Source: NORP309 sp964352735
Lineage (GTDB): Bacteria > Pseudomonadota > Gammaproteobacteria > Xanthomonadales > Marinicellaceae
NCBI GenBank assembly: GCA_964352735.1
Contig: CAYGTC010000005.1
Location: 1-64,000, forward strand
Direction of reading: 5' to 3'
Length of the DNA stretch: 64,000 nt
The notes below the pieces were generated by a model. That model worked only from the letters and a program-made list of their open reading frames with translations, made no database searches and was not told where the DNA came from. The position numbers and the translations under genes are program-made. Positions 1 through 8,578 of this stretch are shown here, one piece after another. Each line of letters opens with the position of its first letter. The first letter of the stretch is position 1.

Positions 1-58
1 CTTTCATAATCCTCGCGATATTATGATGGACAAGTCAAAACATCATATCTAGAGAAGA

Positions 59-101
59 ACCAACGCATGAAATGTATTTTCGAAAACAATCATGCGTTGG
101 T
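59..101 (-). terminator. Hairpin terminator after slyD
   Basis: A perfect 12-bp inverted repeat (59-70 with 90-101) around a 19-nt loop lies just beyond the slyD stop. Read on the minus strand it is followed by a pyrimidine-rich stretch (TTCTTCTCT), as expected for an intrinsic terminator closing the dehydrogenase-slyD operon. The long loop and interrupted T tract keep confidence moderate. Positions 1-58 hold no gene that I can support. Confidence 0.6.
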
Positions 102-112
102 CTTTATGAGAA

Positions 113-607
113 TTAATGGTCTTCTTGACCTTCTTGATGTACATGACCATGAGCAATTTCAGTTTCTGATGCTGCTCTTATGCCTGTCACTTCCACTGCA
201 AAGTTCAACTGCACACCTGCTAATGGGTGATTGTTGTCAACAAAAACTTCGTTTTCATTAACTTCAGCAACTCTGACTACGGCTGTTTGTCCATCTGGGG
301 TTTGGCCTTGAAACTGCATCCCAACCTGAATCTCTACATCAGCAGGAAATTGTGTTCTTGGTACTTTATGTATCAATTCCTTATTGTGTTCACCATAAGC
401 TTCTGCTGGCTCAATAGAGACATCAAAAGTATCACCTACAGATTTATCAATTAAGGCTTTTTCAAGACCAGGAATAATGTTGCCTGCACCTATCAGAAAG
501 CTAAAAAGGCCGTCCTCTGATTTGTCAATTACATTTTTGTCATTATCAGTCAATGTGTATTTGATATTGACGACGCTTTTATCTGCTATTTTCATATTGT
601 TTGCCAT
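113..607 (-). CDS. slyD: FKBP-type peptidyl-prolyl isomerase, SlyD family
   Basis: This is a cytoplasmic peptidyl-prolyl cis-trans isomerase and chaperone of 164 residues. An FKBP half-domain is visible at the start (about residues 10-45, with GAGNIIPGLEKAL), followed by the SlyD insert-in-flap region and a return to the FKBP fold near residue 125. The C-terminus has a short His/Glu-rich tail (HGHVHQEGQEDH), much shorter than the long metal-binding tail of E. coli SlyD, so metal binding is probably reduced. The second methionine (position 595, MKIADKS) matches where family members usually begin and may be the true start. It lies 7 nt behind the E2 gene and is probably co-transcribed with it. 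Confidence 0.9.
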   Translation of the reverse strand: MANNMKIADKSVVNIKYTLTDNDKNVIDKSEDGLFSFLIGAGNIIPGLEKALIDKSVGDTFDVSIEPAEAYGEHNKELIHKVPRTQFPADVEIQVGMQFQGQTPDGQTAVVRVAEVNENEVFVDNNHPLAGVQLNFAVEVTGIRAASETEIAHGHVHQEGQEDH

Positions 608-614
608 CAGTTAA

Positions 615-1916
615 TTAGCTGTTTTTATTAAGGTCTTTGATCACTGCAGCAAGGAATCGAGCAGCTTCACCTCCGGTGACAGCTCGATGATCAAATGTCA
701 AAGACAAGGGGATCATTCGGTGTACTTCAAATCCGCCCAACACAGGTACCACTTCATGCAATAATTTACCTGATGCCAGTATTGCCACACAAGGAGGAGT
801 AATGACCGGCGTAGCATATCTTCCAGCAAATACACCAAAGTTTGATAGCATGATGGTGAAGTCCTTCATGTCAGCTGCTGGAATGCTGCGGCTCTTGACT
901 TGTTCTTTAATGGTGTTCATGCCAGCACGAACCTGAGATGCGTCACGCAGTTCACAGTTTCGCATGGTTGGAACAAATAATCCATCAGGTGTGTCAACGG
1001 CAATACCTACATCTACATGATTAATAATTCTTCTGGCCAATTTTTCACCATTGAACCATGCATTAAGGGCAGGCTCAGCTTTAACACCTTTAACCAAGGC
1101 TCTGATCAGTCTGGCTGTGATGTCTTCACCTGGGCTCCATTGGTGAATATCAGCATCGTCCATCAATGTGGTTGGTACGATTTGAGCATGTGCATCGGCC
1201 ATAATTCTGGCCATCGCTCTACGCGGGCCTTTAACTTGCTGCCAATCATTGGATACGTTTGCCTTAGGTGTTTCCATTACAGGCGCATTTACAGGCTGCG
1301 AAGGCGTTGTCTGAACCACTTTTGTCGGTGTTGGGGCAACTGGAGCTGGTGTAGCTTGTTTTCCTGTTTGTGATCCTTTTTCATGGGCACTGCGAATGTC
1401 ACTGGGGCGAATAACGCCGCCGGCGCCTGTAGCAATTACATCATTTAAGTTGACTTTTAATTTTTTCGCTAAAGCTTTAACAGCAGGAGCGATTTTAATA
1501 TTGCCAACACTGGCAATGTCACTGACCACTTGGCCGGTAGATTCCATTGCCCCAACAACTGTTCCGCTGTCGTCTGAAGCACTGTCTTTTTCAGCTTTAA
1601 CTGGGAGTTCATTCTCTAAATCATCAATTAAATCAACGATGTCATCTTTTAGTTTGGCTGGTGAATCAACTTCTGTAGAAGTATTGCCATCAAATTCAAC
1701 TAAAACCGCACCAGTATCAATGACATCACCTGGCTGACCATGTAATTTGGTAATGGTTCCAGTATAAGGGCATGGAACATCTACAACTGCTTTAGCCGTC
1801 TCCATAGAAACCATGGGTTGATCTTCTTTGACATGATCTCCTTCTTTTACATGCCATTCAACGATTTCTGCATCTGGTAAACCTTCGCCTAAATCTGGTA
1901 ATCTAAAAATATTCAT
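615..1916 (-). CDS. 2-oxoacid dehydrogenase complex, E2 dihydrolipoyl acyltransferase
   Basis: This is the core acyltransferase of a pyruvate or branched-chain 2-oxoacid dehydrogenase complex, moving the acyl group from lipoyl to CoA. One lipoyl domain covers about residues 1-80, with the lipoylated lysine in ETAKAVV. A flexible linker follows, then a peripheral subunit-binding domain at about 138-175, an Ala/Pro/Thr-rich linker, and the catalytic domain from about 225. The active-site motif reads FDHRAVTGG: His410 is present, but the usual Asp four residues later is Thr414. It overlaps the E1 beta stop by 4 nt. Substrate (pyruvate versus branched-chain) cannot be decided from sequence alone. 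No E3 gene lies in the window. Confidence 0.9.
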   Translation of the reverse strand: MNIFRLPDLGEGLPDAEIVEWHVKEGDHVKEDQPMVSMETAKAVVDVPCPYTGTITKLHGQPGDVIDTGAVLVEFDGNTSTEVDSPAKLKDDIVDLIDDLENELPVKAEKDSASDDSGTVVGAMESTGQVVSDIASVGNIKIAPAVKALAKKLKVNLNDVIATGAGGVIRPSDIRSAHEKGSQTGKQATPAPVAPTPTKVVQTTPSQPVNAPVMETPKANVSNDWQQVKGPRRAMARIMADAHAQIVPTTLMDDADIHQWSPGEDITARLIRALVKGVKAEPALNAWFNGEKLARRIINHVDVGIAVDTPDGLFVPTMRNCELRDASQVRAGMNTIKEQVKSRSIPAADMKDFTIMLSNFGVFAGRYATPVITPPCVAILASGKLLHEVVPVLGGFEVHRMIPLSLTFDHRAVTGGEAARFLAAVIKDLNKNS

Positions 1917-2893
1917 GATACCTCCATCACTTCATTCACAGCCTTGAGTATTCTTTCTACTGAAGGCATGTATTTTTTCTCTAATTTATATAACGGCATA
2001 ATTACATCATAACCAGTCACCCTTTTTACAGGTGCCATCAGTGAATATAAGCCTTTTTCTGCGATAGTAGCAGCAATTTCAGAGCCAACACTACAATGTT
2101 TCGCGGCTTCTTGAACAATCACACATCGACCTGTTTTTTGTACAGATTCTAAGATGGTGTCCATATCAATTGGGCTGACGGTTGCCACATCAATGACTTC
2201 AGCTGAAATGCCTTGTTTGGCTAATTTCTCTGCAGCTTCCATGGTTTCTTTAACCATAGAACCCCATGTAATGAGTGTAATGTCAGTACCTTCTCTTAGT
2301 TCAAAACACATGTCTAATGGTAATTCTTCACCATCATCAATCACTTCTTCTTTATGTAAGCGATAAATTCTTTTTGGCTCAAGGAAAATCACTGGATCTG
2401 GATCTCGAATAGCCGCGAGTAATAATCCATAGGCTCTTGATGGAGAGGAGGGAATTACCACTCTGATGCCAGGAATGTGCGCAAAAATGGCTTCGACACT
2501 TTCTGAGTGATGTTCAGGAGCGTGGATGCCTCCACCAAATGGAGCTCTAATGACCAATGGACAAGTTAAACGACCTCTGGTACGGTTTCTAAAACGCGCT
2601 GCATGACAAACGATTTGTTCAACCATGGGAAAGATAAAACCCATGAATTGTGCTTCTGCCACTGGTTTCATACCTTGGGTTGCCATGCCGATAGTAAGGC
2701 CGGCAATCATGGCTTCTGCCAATGGAGTATCAATGACTCTTTCTTCCCCAAATTTTTCAGCAAGACCTGAAGTTGCTCTGAATACACCACCATTGATGCC
2801 AACATCTTCGCCAAGCACAACAACGTCTTTGTCTTTTTCTAACTCATGGGCCAATGCCAATGAAACTGCTTCTACTAAAGTAATATTAGCCAT
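1913..2893 (-). CDS. 2-oxoacid dehydrogenase E1 component, beta subunit
   Basis: This 326-residue protein is the beta half of the thiamine-diphosphate E1 heterotetramer that decarboxylates the 2-oxoacid. The pyrimidine-binding domain is at the N-terminus (VVLGEDVGINGGVFRAT, then DTPLAEAMIAGLTIGMA), and the transketolase C-terminal domain starts at about residue 195 (DITLITWGSMVKETMEAA). The length is normal for the family. It overlaps the E1 alpha gene by 8 nt and the E2 gene by 4 nt, implying translational coupling and balanced subunits. It could serve pyruvate or branched-chain oxoacids. Confidence 0.92.
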   Translation of the reverse strand: MANITLVEAVSLALAHELEKDKDVVVLGEDVGINGGVFRATSGLAEKFGEERVIDTPLAEAMIAGLTIGMATQGMKPVAEAQFMGFIFPMVEQIVCHAARFRNRTRGRLTCPLVIRAPFGGGIHAPEHHSESVEAIFAHIPGIRVVIPSSPSRAYGLLLAAIRDPDPVIFLEPKRIYRLHKEEVIDDGEELPLDMCFELREGTDITLITWGSMVKETMEAAEKLAKQGISAEVIDVATVSPIDMDTILESVQKTGRCVIVQEAAKHCSVGSEIAATIAEKGLYSLMAPVKRVTGYDVIMPLYKLEKKYMPSVERILKAVNEVMEVS

Positions 2894-3962
2894 TGTTTTC
2901 TAACTCCTCTGCATATTTTCTTTGTTCTGCTAAATCATGAGGTAATTCTTCATACATATAATCAAACATGTCAGTGACTTTGGGTTGAGGCGTATTCTTG
3001 TATTCTTGAACAGCGGCTTCAACTTTAGCTGCACATTCTTCCATTAATTTGTTTTCTTGTTGAACGCTCCACTGATTGTTATTCATCAAATACTGCCTTA
3101 CTCTGAGTATGGGCTCAAATTTTTTGGCGTTTTCAACTTCCTCATCTGGGCGATAGCGGCTGGCATCGTCAGCAGTAGTGTGGTCACTTAATCGGTAGGT
3201 AATGGCTTCTATTACGGTTGCACCATGACCATCTCTGGCCCTTTGTAACGCTTTTTGTACTTCAGCATGAACTGCAATCAGGTCATTACCGTCAACTTGT
3301 ATGCTGGGAAGCCCGCCAGATATACCTTTTTGTGCCAATGTTTGACCGCTGCTTTGTTTCTTCCTTGGTACAGAAATGGCCCAACCGTTGTTTACGATGA
3401 CCATTACCATAGGCAGTGTAAAAGCACTGGCAGCATTAATGGCTTCAAGAAAATCCCCTTTAGAACTGCCTCCATCACCAATTACAGTGACAGCACATCG
3501 TTGTTCCTTTCGTAATTTGAATGCAAGGGCGGCACCAGCAGCATGCATATTTTGTGTCGCAATAGGTACACACCAGGGGAAATCGTGTGCAGGACCTGAA
3601 AAATCACTGCCTCTTTCATCACCACCCCAATAAAGAAGTACTTCAGACATTTTAACACCACGACAAAACTGTGCACCATACTCGCGATACATAGGAGCTA
3701 AAACATCTTCATATTTCATAGCTGAACCAATGCCTACATGTACGGCTTCATGGCCTAAGCTTGAAGCATAGGTGCCAAGTTTTCCAGTTCTTTGTAATGA
3801 GATTGCTTTGGTATCGAATACACGAGTTAAAACCATAGTTTTGTATAAAGTTTTGATTTGCTCAAAGTCTTTTGCAAAAAGGGGTAAATCGTTTCCGACC
3901 AACTCACCGCTTGGTGATAGGTATTGAATATAATCAACGTTAAAAGACGCTACTGTTGCCAC
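2886..3962 (-). CDS. 2-oxoacid dehydrogenase E1 component, alpha subunit
   Basis: This is the alpha subunit of E1, carrying the thiamine-diphosphate site. The cofactor motif begins GDGGSSKGD and ends at VNNGWAIS about 28 residues on. The conserved phosphorylation-loop-like segment RLSDHTTADDASRYR is also clear. It starts with GTG at 3962, supported by a strong Shine-Dalgarno (GGAGG) 7-8 nt upstream. It is the first gene of the operon E1 alpha, E1 beta, E2, slyD. This heterotetrameric E1 type differs from the single-chain AceE usual in enterobacteria. An alpha/beta E1 is shared by Gram-positive pyruvate dehydrogenases and by branched-chain complexes, so the substrate stays open. Confidence 0.92.
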   Translation of the reverse strand: MATVASFNVDYIQYLSPSGELVGNDLPLFAKDFEQIKTLYKTMVLTRVFDTKAISLQRTGKLGTYASSLGHEAVHVGIGSAMKYEDVLAPMYREYGAQFCRGVKMSEVLLYWGGDERGSDFSGPAHDFPWCVPIATQNMHAAGAALAFKLRKEQRCAVTVIGDGGSSKGDFLEAINAASAFTLPMVMVIVNNGWAISVPRKKQSSGQTLAQKGISGGLPSIQVDGNDLIAVHAEVQKALQRARDGHGATVIEAITYRLSDHTTADDASRYRPDEEVENAKKFEPILRVRQYLMNNNQWSVQQENKLMEECAAKVEAAVQEYKNTPQPKVTDMFDYMYEELPHDLAEQRKYAEELENNG

Positions 3963-4372
3963 GTTTGTTCCTCCAGTAAATATAAATTTTACTCAAATGA
4001 AAATTGTAAGACCTGGATACCTTAAAAGATATTACCAGATTCAGTTAAGATCAATAGATTTTGTTAGCTTAAGAGACCCTTGTTTGGTAAATGTACAGAT
4101 AAAAAATCAAAATATATCAGCTGAAAAACTTGTAAAAATTCAGGTTTGCCTTAATGATTGATGTAACTTAATATATTTTTCTTAATAACTGAACATTGAG
4201 CAAGGGTATCTACTATGTATGATAGTCTGATGATGTTTGAGTGATCACCAATCAGATTTTCAAGATTTTGCCAAAATTAATTATTTGCGATAATTGATTT
4301 TGAATGTCAATTTACGGCGATGTATTATAGAATAAAAAACGCAGAAATTCAGGTAAAATTTAAGGTATATGC
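3963..4372. other. 410-bp divergent intergenic region
   Basis: This AT-rich region separates the leftward E1 alpha operon from rightward kynA. It holds the Shine-Dalgarno for E1 alpha at the left edge and a sigma-70-like promoter for kynA at 4300-4328. I see no ORF with coding character, tRNA or clear riboswitch fold in the middle part. Confidence 0.6.
4300..4328 (+). promoter_or_regulatory. Predicted sigma-70 promoter for kynA
   Basis: TTGAAT at 4300-4305 and TATTAT at 4323-4328 are separated by exactly 17 bp. This gives a start about 40 nt ahead of the kynA start codon. It is a sequence match only, in an AT-rich background where chance matches occur. Confidence 0.5.
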
Positions 4373-5221
4373 ATGAAAGAAGACAATAATTTCAGGAATT
4401 TAGAAAAAGGTATAAAAATGGATGTTGATTTGAGAGATAATTATGGTGGTTATCTCTGCTTAGATCAAGTTTTGAATGCGCAAAAACCCTTGAGTTCACC
4501 ACCTCATCATGATGAAATGCTATTTATTATCCAGCATCAGGTATCGGAATTGTGGTTGAAACTCATTGTCCATGAAATTAGTGCTGCAATAGGGCATATA
4601 GAATCTGATGAATTAGATCGAGCTTCAAAAATTTTAGCACGTGTCAAACAAGTTCAACGTCAACTCTTTGAACAATGGGCAGTTCTTGAAACATTAACAC
4701 CCAGTGAATATATGCAGTTTAGAGATGTGTTTGGGAGTGCATCTGGTTTTCAATCTGTAAAATATCGTATGGTTGAATTTTTATTGGGAAATAAAAATGA
4801 AGACCTCTTGAAGATTTTTCCCAAAGATAGTGAGTCATATCTAGAGCTATATGGTGTGTTAAATGAGCCTTCAGTATATGATGTTTTTTTAAGGCACTTA
4901 CATAAAAAGGGCTATAATATTCCAATTGTATGTATCGAAAAAGATTGGAGTAAACCCCATGTTTTTAATACAGAATTGGTTGACGTTTTTGTTGATATTT
5001 ATAAAGATACTGAACAACATTGGGATGCCTATGCATTATGTGAACAATTAGTGGATGTTGAACAATCTTTTCAAATGTGGCGTTTTAGGCACATGAAAAC
5101 TGTTGAAAGAATCATTGGATTTAAAAAAGGATCTGGAGGATCGAGTGGTGTTGGTTTTCTCAAAAAAGCATTAGAATTGACTTTTTTCCCCGAATTGTTA
5201 GATGTAAGAACAAATCTATAA
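4373..5221 (+). CDS. kynA: Tryptophan 2,3-dioxygenase
   Basis: This heme enzyme opens the indole ring of L-tryptophan with O2 to give N-formylkynurenine. At 282 residues it has the normal bacterial length. Family signatures are visible: YGGYLCLDQVL near the N-terminus, HHDEMLFIIQHQVSELWLK with the distal histidine region, FQSVKYRMVEFLLGNK (the FxxxYR substrate loop), and a C-terminal block from RHMKTVERIIG to GSGGSSG, holding the expected proximal heme His. ATG 4373 has AAGG seven nt upstream; an alternative ATG at 4418 also has a fair site. No formamidase or kynureninase gene lies nearby, so the rest of the pathway is elsewhere or absent. It converges on folA with a 2-nt gap. Confidence 0.93.
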   Translation: MKEDNNFRNLEKGIKMDVDLRDNYGGYLCLDQVLNAQKPLSSPPHHDEMLFIIQHQVSELWLKLIVHEISAAIGHIESDELDRASKILARVKQVQRQLFEQWAVLETLTPSEYMQFRDVFGSASGFQSVKYRMVEFLLGNKNEDLLKIFPKDSESYLELYGVLNEPSVYDVFLRHLHKKGYNIPIVCIEKDWSKPHVFNTELVDVFVDIYKDTEQHWDAYALCEQLVDVEQSFQMWRFRHMKTVERIIGFKKGSGGSSGVGFLKKALELTFFPELLDVRTNL

Positions 5222-5223
5222 AC

Positions 5224-5721
5224 TCAACTATCTAATGGTTTTCTTGTGTATTCAACAAAACTGTATGAGTAGGGGTTGCTTTCATCGGCTTCATGATTAA
5301 TTTCAGATGAGGTAAGCCACTGCTCAGGATTCCAGTCAAAATATGTATCTCCTGTAAACTTGTGGTGAATGTGTGTGATGAGGAGTTTATTTGCATAAGG
5401 CATTAATAATTTATAAATCATGGCGCCACCGATAACCATAATTTCATTTTGCATATTTTGTATATCTTCAAGTGTGTGAATGACATCAAAGCCTTTTCTT
5501 TCAAATGCGGTGTTACGAGTCAACACTATATTTCGTCTTTTCGGGAGTACAAATGGTAATGATTGACAGGTTTTTCTGCCCATTAATATGGTCTTATTCA
5601 AGGTTTTTTGTTTAAAATATTGCAGATCTGCTGGCAGTCTCCATGGTAAGTCATTATTGCTGCCTATTAATCGATTTTCATCCATAGCCAAGATGTAAGT
5701 GATTTTCAAATTTTTTTTCAT
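5224..5721 (-). CDS. folA: Dihydrofolate reductase
   Basis: This enzyme reduces dihydrofolate to tetrahydrofolate with NADPH, regenerating the cofactor consumed by thymidylate synthase encoded just upstream. At 165 residues it is a normal chromosomal DHFR. The N-terminal block runs NRLIGSNNDLPWRLPADLQYF and contains the catalytic Asp of the LPADL segment. ILMGRKTCQSLP and the NADPH-binding IMVIGGAMIYKLL are also clear. It lies 7 nt after thyA on the same strand, the classic thyA-folA pair. Confidence 0.95.
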   Translation of the reverse strand: MKKNLKITYILAMDENRLIGSNNDLPWRLPADLQYFKQKTLNKTILMGRKTCQSLPFVLPKRRNIVLTRNTAFERKGFDVIHTLEDIQNMQNEIMVIGGAMIYKLLMPYANKLLITHIHHKFTGDTYFDWNPEQWLTSSEINHEADESNPYSYSFVEYTRKPLDS

Positions 5722-5728
5722 GGCTTAT

Positions 5729-6523
5729 TTATACTGCAACTTGTGCTTTGATATGAGGGTGGGATTGATAATCTTCTAAGGTGAAATCATCATAAGAGAA
5801 CGCAAAAAGATCAGTAATATCAGGATTGATTTTCATTTGTGCCAGTGGCATGGGTTGTCTTTGCAATTGCAATTGTGCTTGCTCTATATGGTTGCTATAT
5901 AGGTGTGCATCACCTAAAGTGTGGATGAATTCACCCAATTTAAGGCCGCATACTTGTGCTACCATCATAGTCAATAGTGCATAGGATGCAATATTGAATG
6001 GCACGCCAAGAAAAACATCTGCACTTCTTTGGTATAACTGACACGAAAGCTTGTTATCAGCAACATAGAATTGAAATAAACAGTGGCAAGGGGGGAGTGC
6101 CATTTGATCTATTTGACCGACATTCCAGGCATTTACGATGATCCTTCTTGAATCTGGTGTATTTTTAATTTGATTAAGTATGATGCTGATTTGATCGATG
6201 TGTTGACCTGTTGTGGTTGGCCATGAGCGCCATTGATGACCGTAAACTGGCCCAAGGTCTCCTTTTTCATCGGCCCATTCATTCCATATTCTGACTTGAT
6301 GATCTTGTAAATATTTGATATTTGTGTCGCCACTAAGAAACCACAATAGTTCATGAATAATAGACTTTAAGTGTAGTTTTTTTGTGGTGATTAATGGAAA
6401 ACCTTCTGCAAGATCAAAGCGCATTTGATGGCCAAAAATACTTTTGGTACCAGTTCCAGTTCTGTCTGTTTTCGTAGTGCCTTCTTTAAGGATCAATTCC
6501 AGCAGTTGTAAGTAGTTTTTCAT
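5729..6523 (-). CDS. thyA: Thymidylate synthase
   Basis: It converts dUMP to dTMP using methylenetetrahydrofolate. The 264-residue length matches E. coli ThyA. The nucleophilic cysteine sits in LPPCHCLFQFYV, followed by QLYQRSADVFLGVPFNIASYA, which binds dUMP. The N-terminal Arg loop (GTKSIFGHQMRFDL) is present. It is transcribed leftward with folA. A strong terminator for the next upstream gene lies just ahead of the start, so thyA needs its own promoter in the short gap around 6524-6596 or relies on readthrough. Confidence 0.96.
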   Translation of the reverse strand: MKNYLQLLELILKEGTTKTDRTGTGTKSIFGHQMRFDLAEGFPLITTKKLHLKSIIHELLWFLSGDTNIKYLQDHQVRIWNEWADEKGDLGPVYGHQWRSWPTTTGQHIDQISIILNQIKNTPDSRRIIVNAWNVGQIDQMALPPCHCLFQFYVADNKLSCQLYQRSADVFLGVPFNIASYALLTMMVAQVCGLKLGEFIHTLGDAHLYSNHIEQAQLQLQRQPMPLAQMKINPDITDLFAFSYDDFTLEDYQSHPHIKAQVAV

Positions 6524-6532
6524 AATTTATCA

Positions 6533-6569
6533 ACAAAAAAAATCAGGTTGATATTATATCAACCTGATT
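6533..6569 (-). terminator. Strong intrinsic terminator after the HD-GYP gene
   Basis: The perfect inverted repeat 6541-6554 / 6556-6569 forms a stem of about 12 bp with a tiny loop. On the minus strand it is followed by eight T residues (complement of the A run 6535-6542). This is a textbook terminator for the leftward HD-GYP gene, just before the thyA start. Confidence 0.85.
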
Positions 6570-6596
6570 GGCAATTAGTCGATGTTGATCAGGAAA

Positions 6597-7925
6597 TTAA
6601 CCGAAAAGGGCTTTTCTGATTTTCTTATTATTTTGGATTGCCTCAGAGATTTGGTCGCCACTGAGATTTAATTGTTCTGGTAACAATGCTTTTTTAACCA
6701 TAGGTCTGTCTATTTTGGATAAAAACGCTTTTTTAGATAAGTCAACAGTTTTAGTTGAGCTTAAGTTTTTGTTACTGCTGTCTTTAAGTAAAAACACTTC
6801 TGGTCTTAATCTTTTTTCAGGATTGTGTGAAACAACCAAACCTACTGAGTTATCAGTTAACTCAACAATTGTACCTGCAGGGTATAGGCCTATTGCTTGC
6901 ACAAAATCATCAATTAATCTTGAAGAAAATAGTTTGTCTCTTTGGCCGTAAAGCCAGTCCATAGCTTCTGCTGAGGTCATTTGTTTGCCATATGACTTTT
7001 TGTTGGTTATGGCATCAAAAACATCAACCAAACCAGCAATTTGTCCAAAAAATGGTATTTCAGCACCAACCAAACCATAAGGATAACCAGATCCATTGAA
7101 TCTTTCGTGATGTGTTTCAACAATCACGAGCGTTGAATGATCAACATGGTTATTTGTTGCTAGCATCTCTACACCAAGTTCTACATGACTTTTCATTAGA
7201 GTCATTTCAGAAGCGGTAAGTTCACCAGATTTGTTCAATAACTTTCTGTTAATTTTAGTTTTGCCAATGTCTGATAACAAAACTCCTGTAGCCAAAGAAA
7301 TGAGTTCTTGCTCAGCAAGACCCAAATGTCTACCAAAAACCGTGGCCAAAATACTCGATCTAAGTGAGTGATTATATGTATAATCGCCTTTTTCTTTAAG
7401 TCGACTGATCCAAATCATTGCATTTGGATTTTTGATGACACTGTTAACAACGGATTTCGTAAGGTTTTTTGTCTCGCCAATGTCTACCTTCTTACCAACC
7501 CTAATGTTGAAGCTTATTTGTTCAATTGAATGTGCTAAATCAGAAAACAATGATTTGGCGTTATTGATTTCTTTTTTGAAAGGCTTGGTATGATGATCAT
7601 ATTTGCCAATGTCTAGAGTAATGGCTTTAAGATCTGAAGAGATTAAGTGCTGTGATCCTTTGGTGTTTCCAGCTGAATTGCCTGCCTTGGCTTTGACCAA
7701 CAATGGTGAAGGTTTGCTGATTTCATTCTGTTTATAGGTCTGTGTTCCTTTCTTGCTGTCTATGTATACGAACTGACAAAATCTTTTGACTTCATTAATC
7801 TCGTGTTTGGTACGAAGATAAAATCCCTGAAAAGGAAAAGGCGTTTCAAGCCAAGGCCTGTCTAGCTTGCAAATATACATGCCCACTCTAATCTGACTTA
7901 CTGGTATTTTATCTCTGTATTTCAT
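6597..7925 (-). CDS. HD-GYP family protein with N-terminal DUF3391, degenerate HD doublet
   Basis: This resembles cyclic-di-GMP phosphodiesterases with an N-terminal DUF3391 domain (about residues 1-130, starting VSQIRVGMYICKLDRPW) and a C-terminal HD-GYP domain (about 180-345). The first His (H186), KSH (H247), HH (H272-273) and the GYP triad (G280-P282) are present. The HD doublet itself reads Ser218-Asp219 (LLSDIGK) instead of His-Asp, verified in the DNA as TCA GAC. Loss of this metal ligand suggests weak activity or a sensor/adaptor role, but this is inference. No membrane segments are seen. A promoter-like pair lies about 120 nt upstream and a strong terminator follows. Confidence 0.88.
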   Translation of the reverse strand: MKYRDKIPVSQIRVGMYICKLDRPWLETPFPFQGFYLRTKHEINEVKRFCQFVYIDSKKGTQTYKQNEISKPSPLLVKAKAGNSAGNTKGSQHLISSDLKAITLDIGKYDHHTKPFKKEINNAKSLFSDLAHSIEQISFNIRVGKKVDIGETKNLTKSVVNSVIKNPNAMIWISRLKEKGDYTYNHSLRSSILATVFGRHLGLAEQELISLATGVLLSDIGKTKINRKLLNKSGELTASEMTLMKSHVELGVEMLATNNHVDHSTLVIVETHHERFNGSGYPYGLVGAEIPFFGQIAGLVDVFDAITNKKSYGKQMTSAEAMDWLYGQRDKLFSSRLIDDFVQAIGLYPAGTIVELTDNSVGLVVSHNPEKRLRPEVFLLKDSSNKNLSSTKTVDLSKKAFLSKIDRPMVKKALLPEQLNLSGDQISEAIQNNKKIRKALFG

Positions 7926-8052
7926 AGTTCTTTTCTTTTTTAAATTAGCCCTGATGCAAATTATATGACAAAAAATGTTATTAATGTGTGAACAAGTTCA
8001 TGTTTTCACCTAAAATAGCATTTAAGTAATAAAAAATGATCGATTTTAAACA

Positions 8053-8082
8053 ATTATACGCTATTTATGGTTGCATGCTCAA
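8053..8082 (-). promoter_or_regulatory. Predicted promoter for the HD-GYP gene
   Basis: On the minus strand TTGAGC (8082-8077) and a consensus TATAAT (8058-8053) are separated by 18 bp. It sits between rpsT and the HD-GYP gene, suggesting the latter is transcribed independently of rpsT. Confidence 0.5.
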
Positions 8083-8109
8083 TAAATTTGGGCTGGATAT
8101 ACAAAATAA

Positions 8110-8373
8110 TTAAACCATGGCCTTGATTTTGTTGTTCAAACGACTTTTATGCCTTGCTACTTTGTTTTTGTGAAAAATGCCTTTAGATACAACTTTGTCA
8201 ACAACAGGAATCATCTTGTTATATGACTCTTGAGCTTGCTTCTTATCGCCAGTTTCAATGGCTTTAATGACATTTTTAATGTGTGTACGTGCTTCAGTGC
8301 GAATGCTCATGTTATGTAAGCGTCTTTTTGCAGCTTGTCTAACGCGCTTTCTTGCTTGTGATGAATTTGCCAA
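8110..8373 (-). CDS. rpsT: Small ribosomal subunit protein bS20
   Basis: This 87-residue basic protein binds 16S rRNA early in 30S assembly. The sequence (ANSSQARKRVRQAAKRRLHN at the start, SRLNNKIKAM at the end) is typical S20. The start codon is TTG at 8373, preceded by a good Shine-Dalgarno (GGAGA). E. coli rpsT also starts with UUG, where the weak start contributes to autoregulation, so the same control may apply here (inference). It is divergent from murJ, another conserved gammaproteobacterial arrangement (rpsT, murJ, ribF, ileS, lspA). Confidence 0.96.
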   Translation of the reverse strand: MANSSQARKRVRQAAKRRLHNMSIRTEARTHIKNVIKAIETGDKKQAQESYNKMIPVVDKVVSKGIFHKNKVARHKSRLNNKIKAMV

Positions 8374-8578
8374 TTTTCTTCTCCGAAATTGTGGTATGCT
8401 AAAATTAAGCCGCGCATTTTCACATTAATCAATGCACGAGTCAATAAATTCACAATTTAAATTGTTTAATACCACAATAAATTTTTGCTCAAGCACTAAT
8501 TGCTGCTATTTTTAATAATACATAGGATTAATGAAAATTTCTTCATAAAATATCTTACATAATTTTTATGTCAATTTT

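Noticed and set aside
1..58. Promoter or gene fragment at the window's left edge
   Set aside because: Too short to judge; no coding frame or recognisable motif.
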